DNA of 24,323 nucleotides from assembly GCA_002409285.1 (NCBI GenBank), contig DHUT01000075.1, positions 1 to 24,323 on the forward strand. The letters run 5' to 3'. The notes beneath the pieces were generated by a model. The model saw nothing but the letters and a program-made list of their open reading frames with translations, made no database searches and was not told the DNA's origin. Below, piece by piece: positions 15,183-21,148 of the stretch (within the stretch, counting starts at the first letter, position 1; every line of letters begins with the position of its first letter). The DNA comes from Firmicutes bacterium UBA5227 (GTDB lineage: Bacteria > Bacillota > Clostridia > Tissierellales > Sedimentibacteraceae). Position numbers and translations under genes: made by a program.

Positions 15183-15532
15183 AGCTTTTTTAATATATTT
15201 GCTTTTCCTCCTATTGATGCATATGGAATTGCATATAAAAAGTTAGCAACAATAATAAATTCATATTCTATTTGTGCTTTTAACTTTATTGAAGGAGATG
15301 ATAGAATAGAAAAGTATATAACGCATATAACAAGTATACAAAAAAAGGTCCATATATCTTATTAGGGTATTCTGCTGGAGGAAATTTAGCATTTGAAATC
15401 GCTAACGAAATGATAAGTAGGGGTCTTAAAGTTTCAGATATAATCATGATTGATTCTAAATATATATCTATGATGGATATTATGTTGATATATGTAAATT
15501 ATTGTATTATGATTAATATACAACAAATTTGA
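15183..15532 (+). pseudogene. Broken thioesterase domain from a nonribosomal peptide synthetase (SrfA-TE-like)
   Basis: The frame starts abruptly with NIFAFPPIDAYGIAYKKL, continues SYSICAFNFIEGDDRIEKYI, and after a one-base loss in an A-run (15340-15346) resumes as GPYILLGYSAGGNLAFEIAN and VSDIIMIDSKYI before ending at TGA 15530. This follows the order of a type I thioesterase of surfactin-synthetase type: FAFPP entry, CAFDFIEE-like strand, nucleophile GYSAG, and the Asp-containing IIMVDS strand. The C-terminal lid and catalytic His are missing, and there is no start codon or upstream synthetase. It is a dead remnant of a peptide synthetase gene that once lay upstream of the ABC exporters. 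Confidence 0.85.
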
Positions 15533-15567
15533 GATATATAGTATTAAAATTTTGAGGGGAAAAATAT

Positions 15568-17364
15568 ATGGACAAAATTATATTGAAAAATAAAACTTAT
15601 AAATTAATAGATTTTATCAAAATACCATTTGTAATTTGCCCGTTTTACACACTTGCAGAAATAATCAACAAGGTGCTGCAGGCATTAATTTCACCAATTC
15701 AGGTGCTAATAATTGCAAATTTTATTGATACCGCGATTGATATTTTTAATGGACAAGCAGAAAAAATCAGCATTTACTTGCCGTTGTCCTTGCTTATGCT
15801 TATAGTTGCTTATTCATATTTAAACGAGCATTTAATCAATTTCGTGAATTTAAAATTAAGAATGCGTATAACAACGATATATAAAAAAGCCATTATTGAA
15901 AAGAGAGCAAAGTTACAATATCAACATATAGAAAATAATGATACATGGGATTTGATTTCCCGCACATGCGGCGATCCAGTAGAGAGACTTATTGAGGGAT
16001 TTGTTAATTTGCTGAACATTTCTAATATTGTCATTCGTGTTGTATCAATTCTTTTCATACTTATGACTCAGGTTCTATGGGCAGGTGTTGTTATCATAGC
16101 TATTTCTGTGCCACTGTTTTTCCTTTCCATAAAAGCAGGAAAAGATGCATATGAAGCAAGTAAGGAGGCTGAAAAGCATAAACGTCGTGCCAGTTATTTA
16201 AATAACGTTTTACTTGGCAGAGACAGTGTGGAAGAACGTACATTGTTTAATTATACGGATGGTGTCAGCAATAAATGGTATGAAAAATATGAGGCAGCAA
16301 GAAAAATCGTGTTGAAGGTAGATTTGAAGTATTACGTTAAAATGAAAGGTTCGAGTATCATTACGTTATTTATTTCATTATGTATTATAGCTGTGTTGTT
16401 GATCCCTCTATCAAATGGTAGAATTACTATCGGCATGTTTATAGGCCTTGTTAACAAAACACTGGAATTAGTACATGCAATGTCTTGGGAGCTTATGGAG
16501 GTTATGAACAAGCTTGTAAAAAATAAGGAGTTTCTAAGGGATTTAACAGCGTTCTTTGGACTTTCAGAAACAGAAGGCGCTCTTGATTTGCCATGCGTTA
16601 CAAAAGATTTTAAATTTGAAAATATAGAATTTAAAAATGTATACTTTAAATATCCAGGCACGGAAAATTACATATTGAAAGGTTTATCGATGCTCCTTCA
16701 AAAGAATCTGCATTATGCCTTTGTAGGTATAAACGGTGCTGGTAAAACAACAATTACAAAATTGCTTACAGGTATGTATGACAATTTCGAAGGAGAAATA
16801 TTAATTAATGGAAAAAGCATTAGAAATTATAGTCAAGCTGAATTAAAAGGAATATTTTCGGTAGTTCATCAGGATTTTGCAAAATATTATATAACATTAA
16901 AAGACAATATTGCACTTGGCGATATTTTAAAATTTGATAAGCAATCCATATATGAAGCAATTTCTCTTATGGATCTTGATAATTTAATAGATAGTTTGCC
17001 CGATGGAATAAATACATATTTAGGTAAAATCACAGAGAACGGTGTAGATTTATCCGGTGGTCAGTGGCAGAGGATTGCCATTGCACGAAACTTATACAGT
17101 TCTTCTTTAATCAGAATTTTGGACGAACCGACGGCAGCGCTTGATCCGGTTGCGGAAAGCAATATTTACGAAATGTTTAGCAAAGTAAGTAACGGAAAGT
17201 CAACCATCTTTATTACTCATCGTTTAGGTGCTGCAAGGATTGCCGATGAAATCATTGTTATAGATGGAGGTAAGGTTAAGGAAAAAGGAAGGCATGAAAA
17301 CTTGCTGGAAAAAGGTGGCGTATATGCTCAAATGTTTGAGTCGCAAAGGAGTTGGTACCAATAG
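15568..17364 (+). CDS. ABC exporter half-transporter (permease plus ATPase)
   Basis: A 598-residue type IV exporter with an N-terminal six-helix membrane domain (residues about 20-320) and a C-terminal nucleotide-binding domain. Walker A is GINGAGKTT from residue 387, the signature is LSGGQWQR from 495, Walker B is ILDEPTAALDP with Asp519, and the switch His lies in FITHRLGAARIAD. The LSGGQWQ variant is common in lantibiotic and peptide exporters of the NisT/SpaT type. No C39 peptidase domain is present. GAGGGG precedes the ATG. It overlaps the next ABC gene, so the two probably form a heterodimer. The dead thioesterase upstream suggests the original cargo was a nonribosomal peptide; that is inference. 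Confidence 0.9.
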   Translation: MDKIILKNKTYKLIDFIKIPFVICPFYTLAEIINKVLQALISPIQVLIIANFIDTAIDIFNGQAEKISIYLPLSLLMLIVAYSYLNEHLINFVNLKLRMRITTIYKKAIIEKRAKLQYQHIENNDTWDLISRTCGDPVERLIEGFVNLLNISNIVIRVVSILFILMTQVLWAGVVIIAISVPLFFLSIKAGKDAYEASKEAEKHKRRASYLNNVLLGRDSVEERTLFNYTDGVSNKWYEKYEAARKIVLKVDLKYYVKMKGSSIITLFISLCIIAVLLIPLSNGRITIGMFIGLVNKTLELVHAMSWELMEVMNKLVKNKEFLRDLTAFFGLSETEGALDLPCVTKDFKFENIEFKNVYFKYPGTENYILKGLSMLLQKNLHYAFVGINGAGKTTITKLLTGMYDNFEGEILINGKSIRNYSQAELKGIFSVVHQDFAKYYITLKDNIALGDILKFDKQSIYEAISLMDLDNLIDSLPDGINTYLGKITENGVDLSGGQWQRIAIARNLYSSSLIRILDEPTAALDPVAESNIYEMFSKVSNGKSTIFITHRLGAARIADEIIVIDGGKVKEKGRHENLLEKGGVYAQMFESQRSWYQ

Positions 17365-19160
17365 ATAAATTAAGTAATAAATTAAATAAACCCAAATTAG
17401 GAATTTTTAAAATTTTAAAAAAACTGTTTCCCATTGTTTTTGCTTCGGCTCCAATACTGTTTTCTTTGTGTATGGTTTTCGCTATTTTACATGGAGCATC
17501 ATGGGGGGTTATAACTATGATGCAGCAAAGGTTCTTTGATCAAGCAGCATTGCTTGTGGGAAACCAAACAAGCTTAAATAAAGTCATAATTTCTTTTATA
17601 CTTTTGGGGATAGCATACCTTGTAAATAATGTTTTAAATGGAGCGGATAACTTTATACGTGATACCGTTGAAAACAAAATAATGGGTAAAATGTCTCTCG
17701 CAATTCACAAAAAGGTTGCAAGACTCAATCCAATAGATTTTGAGGATACAAGCAAGCTTGATAATTTAAACAAAGCAGAACAAGGAAAAAATAATTCAGT
17801 ATTATTTACTCTTGATTTTACAAGTATTTTTACATTTTATTTACCTTACTTTGTGTTTATGGGGTGGTATCTTTTTTCTTTCAAACCAATTCTTGCTGTC
17901 TCGCTTGCTTTGATATTTGTACCAATGGCAGCAACACAAATTATTCGCTCAAAGGTATTTGCGAAAGCAGAAGATAAATCTGCTCCGGTACGGCGAGAGT
18001 ATGATTATTATGAGAGTTGTATTGTTGGACGTGAATATTACAAGGAAACGCGCTTGTTGGGAGGATTTGCGTTTTTTAATAAGATGTACCTTGAATCCTT
18101 GGATATACTGCAGAAAATAAATTATAAAGCCACTATAAAAACAAACCTTATAGAACTATCAATGCAAATATTTACTGTTATTGGATATTTTGGAGTGCTT
18201 TTAATGCTGTTTCATGCACTTATGAATCAAGAAATTTCCATAGGTGTATTTTCAGCAGTATTTGAGTCTATTGGCAGGCTTTATGCTATGATGAGATACG
18301 TTATTTGTGGTGGTATTGGAAATATGGCGAAAAGTGTAGGTACAATTGAAAATTATCTAAACTTTCTTGAAATGGATGAAAGAAAATCGAAGGTGGACAT
18401 TAAACCGGAATGGGGAGATATTTCATTGGAAAGTGTAAGCTTCTCTTATCCAAATTTCGAGTTATATGCGGTTAAAAATGTAAGCCTAACATTAAAAAAA
18501 GGAGAAACAATTGCTATTGTTGGAGAAAATGGTTCTGGGAAATCAACTTTATTAAGACTGATAACCGGTCTTTACCTGCCCACAAAGGGGAGGGTGACAG
18601 TGAGCGGATTTGATACAAAGGATATTCCGCAAAAAACACTTTATGAAAACACAACTGCAGTTTTTCAAAAATACCAAAGATACCAGATGATCTTAGAAGA
18701 AAATATTACAATTAGCCAAAATAATAAGGAATATGAAGAATCAACACTTGACAATGTTTGTGAAGTTGCTGGAATTAATAAAGACGACTCAGGATTTACT
18801 GATGGATATAAAACCATGCTTTCCCGGGAATTTGAAGGTGTTGATTTATCCGGTGGACAATGGCAGAGAGTAGCAATAGCCAGAGGTTTATTCAGAGACC
18901 ACGATCTAATTGTGTTAGATGAACCAACAGCAGCGATAGATCCTTATGAAGAAACGAGGATTTACAATAGATTTGCCGATATATCCAGAGGTAAATCGGC
19001 AATAATTGTAACGCACCGCTTAGGCTCTGCTAAGATTGCCGACAGGATAGTGGTTATGAAAAACGGAGAGATAAAAGAAATAGGTACTCATGATGAGCTT
19101 GTACAGGCAGGTAAGGAATACACGAGACTTTATACTGCGCAGGAGCAGTGGTATTCGTAA
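17352..19160 (+). CDS. ABC exporter half-transporter, partner of the preceding gene
   Basis: A 602-residue exporter with an N-terminal membrane domain (about residues 25-330) and a C-terminal ATPase. Walker A is GENGSGKST from residue 391, the signature is LSGGQWQR from 499, Walker B is LIVLDEPTAAIDP (Asp523, Glu524), and the switch His lies in VTHRLGSAKIAD. Both catalytic sites look intact in both partners, so neither is a degenerate subunit. The start is unclear: TTG at 17352 touches the AAGGAG directly, while a better-spaced codon (17361) is ATA, overlapping the upstream TAG; no ATG occurs until about residue 41, inside the first helix. A palindrome ATGCTATAGCAT lies shortly after the stop (19172-19183). 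Confidence 0.9.
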   Translation: MVPIDKLSNKLNKPKLGIFKILKKLFPIVFASAPILFSLCMVFAILHGASWGVITMMQQRFFDQAALLVGNQTSLNKVIISFILLGIAYLVNNVLNGADNFIRDTVENKIMGKMSLAIHKKVARLNPIDFEDTSKLDNLNKAEQGKNNSVLFTLDFTSIFTFYLPYFVFMGWYLFSFKPILAVSLALIFVPMAATQIIRSKVFAKAEDKSAPVRREYDYYESCIVGREYYKETRLLGGFAFFNKMYLESLDILQKINYKATIKTNLIELSMQIFTVIGYFGVLLMLFHALMNQEISIGVFSAVFESIGRLYAMMRYVICGGIGNMAKSVGTIENYLNFLEMDERKSKVDIKPEWGDISLESVSFSYPNFELYAVKNVSLTLKKGETIAIVGENGSGKSTLLRLITGLYLPTKGRVTVSGFDTKDIPQKTLYENTTAVFQKYQRYQMILEENITISQNNKEYEESTLDNVCEVAGINKDDSGFTDGYKTMLSREFEGVDLSGGQWQRVAIARGLFRDHDLIVLDEPTAAIDPYEETRIYNRFADISRGKSAIIVTHRLGSAKIADRIVVMKNGEIKEIGTHDELVQAGKEYTRLYTAQEQWYS

Positions 19161-19238
19161 CAATGAGCGAGATGCTATAGCATATGGGTACTGTTCCTAC
19201 TGATAAGTGGAAGTAGGTGTGATAGCCATTACTTACTG

Positions 19239-19271
19239 ATTCAATTATTTGGTAATTCTGAATAGTTGAAT
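19239..19271. other. AT-rich inverted repeat between the ABC genes and hutP
   Basis: ATTCAATTATT (19239-19249) and AATAGTTGAAT (19261-19271) match at 10 of 11 positions across an 11-base loop. No T-run follows. It could be an end of the inserted element, an operator or a weak terminator. The rest of 19161-19238 holds only short dyads. Confidence 0.35.
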
Positions 19272-19283
19272 ATACTTGTTCAT

Positions 19284-19315
19284 GAAAAAAATATTGGAAC
19301 ATTCACCTTTTTAGT
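19284..19315 (+). repeat. Direct repeat copy C of the fchA 3' end, upstream of hutP
   Basis: Thirty-two bases, 29 identical to copy A, including the TAG that ends fchA. In frame it reads MKKILEHSPF and stop, against KKILEYSPF and stop in FchA. It is probably the original fchA/hutP junction or an attachment-site duplicate, and marks the right edge of the island. Confidence 0.85.
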
Positions 19316-19322
19316 GTATAAT
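19294..19322 (+). promoter_or_regulatory. Promoter for hutP, with its -35 box inside repeat copy C
   Basis: TTGGAA (19294-19299), a 17-base spacer and a perfect TATAAT (19317-19322) lie about 60 bases before the hutP start. The corresponding sequence after copy A (TTAAAA in place of TATAAT) is much poorer. Confidence 0.65.
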
Positions 19323-19338
19323 TGAATAAAGTAAAATA

Positions 19339-19362
19339 AAGTGCTTGTTATAACAAGCACTT
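19339..19362. promoter_or_regulatory. Perfect 24-base palindrome in the hutP leader
   Basis: AAGTGCTTGTTATAACAAGCACTT is a perfect palindrome, followed by ATTTATAG. It lies downstream of the predicted -10 and 18 bases before the hutP ATG, so it would be transcribed. It could be an operator (the TTGTTATAACAA core would suit a LysR-type or other dimeric regulator) or an RNA hairpin that attenuates hutP. Confidence 0.55.
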
Positions 19363-19380
19363 ATTTATAGGCGGGTAGAT

Positions 19381-19818
19381 ATGGAAAAGAGAGGAATAGG
19401 CAAGATAGCATTATTGCTGGCGCTTTGCGAAGACAGTACGGATAAGCTGCAAAAATATTATGAAAAAAAGAATTATATTATTTATAAAGGGCAGGCAGGC
19501 AGTATGGATGCGAAAAAAATAGTTGCTGCAATTGAAACTGCTGCATCCCGTGAAAATCTCATTGGAGAGAACTATCATGAGGAACATGCTCTTTACCATG
19601 CGATTATTGAGGCATTAAGCGGATATTGCAGGGGACAGGTGATGCTGGGAGAGGTTTTAAGAACTGCGGGCTTGACTTTTACGATTGTAAGAGGTACATT
19701 AATTGAGGACGACCCTTCAAGCGGAAACTGGATAGCAGTTGTACTTTACGGACAAATCGGTTCTCCCAGAAGAGGTTTTGAACATGAGGCAATAGGTATG
19801 GGAATTCAACCAATATAG
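19381..19818 (+). CDS. hutP: HutP, RNA-binding antiterminator of the hut operon
   Basis: In Bacillus subtilis, HutP binds hut leader RNA in the presence of L-histidine and Mg2+ to prevent termination. This 145-residue protein matches it along its length: IGKIALLLALCED, GQAGSMDAKKIVAAIETA, NYHEEHALYHAIIEAL, RGQVMLGEVLRTAGLTF, GNWIAVVLYGQIGSPRRG and FEHEAIGMGI. The metal ligands His73, His77 and His138 of the Bacillus protein correspond to His69, His73 and His135, all present. GGCGGG precedes the ATG. The gene lies about 7 kb from the hut enzymes, across the accessory island, and is followed ten bases later by the LysR gene. A clear UAG-triplet target with a terminator was not found before hutU. 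Confidence 0.95.
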   Translation: MEKRGIGKIALLLALCEDSTDKLQKYYEKKNYIIYKGQAGSMDAKKIVAAIETAASRENLIGENYHEEHALYHAIIEALSGYCRGQVMLGEVLRTAGLTFTIVRGTLIEDDPSSGNWIAVVLYGQIGSPRRGFEHEAIGMGIQPI

Positions 19819-19828
19819 TGAGGTATAT

Positions 19829-20734
19829 ATGAACACATCTTATTTGAAAACTTTTATTGAAGTAATAAATTTAAAGAACATTTCCAAGGCTGCTGAAAAA
19901 ATGTTTATAACCCAGCCTGCGGTTTCAAAACAGCTTCAATTGCTGGAAAAGGACTTTGGGGCAGAGCTGATAAAGAAAAACGGAAGGGAGATTATTCCTA
20001 CGGAAGAAGGATATCTTCTTTACAAGTATGCTAAAAATGTGCTGAGTGAAGAAAATAAAATTTATTCTTTAATACGGAAGGACGATGATAAGCTTCACGG
20101 AAATTTAACTGTATATACCAGCTCCATGCCTGCTGATTATTACATACACGATTTAATTATAGAATTTGGCAGCCTGTATCCGGATGTATCATATACAATT
20201 AAAAAGATTGATTCCGAAATGGTGTTTAAAAACATCGATGAAGGTTTTACAAGCTTTGGTTTTACAGGGACACTTTCTAAAAATAAAAAAATTAAAAATA
20301 TTTGCATTGCCGAGGATGAGGTTGTTATGGTTGCTTCATCAGAGAAAGCTAAAGAATTTGATTCGGGAAAAATTAAACTTGATGAGCTTTTAAAGCAAAA
20401 ATTTATTCTCAGAGAAAAAGGATCCGCAACTTTACAGATATTTGAAAACTATTTGGAGAAAAAACGTATTAAGCTTAATGAGTTAAATATTGTAATTCAA
20501 GCAGAAGACAATGAAATAATTAAGAAATTCATTGCTAATAATATGGGAATAGCTGTCCTGCCAAAAAAAGCTGTTGAAAAAGAACTTAATGAAGGCAAAA
20601 TGTCCATATTGGAATTAAACGGTATGAATCTTAAAAGAAATTTATATTATGTGTACCGTCAGGACAGATATTTTTCGAAAATAGAAGAAAAGTTTAAAGA
20701 ATTCATGATTGAAAAGCATAAAATAGAAGAATAG
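19829..20734 (+). CDS. LysR-family transcriptional regulator
   Basis: A 301-residue LTTR. Residues 1-60 are the winged HTH (SYLKTFIEVINLKNISKAAE, FITQPAVSKQLQLLEKDFGA), with the family PTEEGYLLYKYA helix after it. Residues 90-295 are the periplasmic-binding-like effector domain, including VMVASSEKAKEF, FILREKGSATLQIFENYL and NNMGIAVLPKKAV, a layout like CysL/YwfK-type members. It is probably co-transcribed with hutP (10-base gap). The effector is unknown; a role in histidine or amino-acid control is only suggested by position. The terminator at 20734-20757 begins at the stop codon. Confidence 0.93.
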   Translation: MNTSYLKTFIEVINLKNISKAAEKMFITQPAVSKQLQLLEKDFGAELIKKNGREIIPTEEGYLLYKYAKNVLSEENKIYSLIRKDDDKLHGNLTVYTSSMPADYYIHDLIIEFGSLYPDVSYTIKKIDSEMVFKNIDEGFTSFGFTGTLSKNKKIKNICIAEDEVVMVASSEKAKEFDSGKIKLDELLKQKFILREKGSATLQIFENYLEKKRIKLNELNIVIQAEDNEIIKKFIANNMGIAVLPKKAVEKELNEGKMSILELNGMNLKRNLYYVYRQDRYFSKIEEKFKEFMIEKHKIEE

Positions 20735-20757
20735 GGTCTGGTTTCCCAGACCCTTTT
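20734..20757 (+). terminator. Rho-independent terminator of the hutP-lysR unit
   Basis: A perfect 8-base-pair stem, GGGTCTGG (20734-20741) with CCAGACCC (20746-20753), a TTTC loop, then TTTTATTTC. It starts at the last base of the LysR stop codon. Confidence 0.92.
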
Positions 20758-20765
20758 ATTTCTTG

Positions 20766-20879
20766 CTATAAATTGCATCCTTCGTCACATGCACCGAATA
20801 GAATTACTAACAATAAGAAGAAGAAAAGTAAGTTTGTTCCACTTTCTCCGCCAACTCTATTGCCTCCGAAAAATCCCAT
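20766..20879 (-). CDS. 37-residue glycine/phenylalanine-rich hydrophobic peptide
   Basis: The reading frame begins MGFFGGNRVGGESGTNLLFF and runs through a Leu/Phe/Val-rich membrane-like stretch to a Cys-containing tail (GACDEGCNL). The start is strongly supported by AAGGAGG seven bases before the ATG, and a TATAAT lies at 20909-20914 on the minus strand. Short GFFGG-plus-hydrophobic-segment peptides of this size are common in spore-forming Clostridia and Bacilli and resemble YjcZ-type proteins annotated as sporulation-related, but that is a resemblance only. It is convergent with the LysR gene. Its length is below usual ORF cutoffs, so it is easily missed. Nothing else coding is seen between 20880 and 21148. 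Confidence 0.75.
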   Translation of the reverse strand: MGFFGGNRVGGESGTNLLFFFLLLVILFGACDEGCNL

Positions 20880-20961
20880 ATTTAAACCTCCTTGTTGTTG
20901 TTTATGATATTATATGTCTTTATATAAAACAGGTTACTGGGTTTATGAAAGAAAATATTCC

Positions 20962-20990
20962 TTTACCCATGTGAAAATAGTTGTTATAAT
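20962..20990 (+). promoter_or_regulatory. Predicted promoter for polA
   Basis: TTTACC (20962-20967), a 17-base spacer and a perfect TATAAT (20985-20990) lie about 160 bases before polA. The leader contains an 11-base direct repeat, TGAACAGTAAT, at 21084-21094 and 21119-21129, of unknown meaning. Confidence 0.5.
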
Positions 20991-21148
20991 GTGAACATAC
21001 ATACCAAAGTATTTGCAGCAGAATCCGGCGAATTTCGGAACTTCAAAAGGTGAATTCCCTGCTATTGCTTAGGAATATAAATTTGAACAGTAATCTACAG
21101 GTACTTATCCGATAACTATGAACAGTAATATATTTGTAAGGAGATCCC

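Noticed and set aside
20789..20974. A 61-codon plus-strand frame between lysR and polA
   Set aside because: It is antisense to the small hydrophobic peptide gene, which has the better ribosome binding site and composition.
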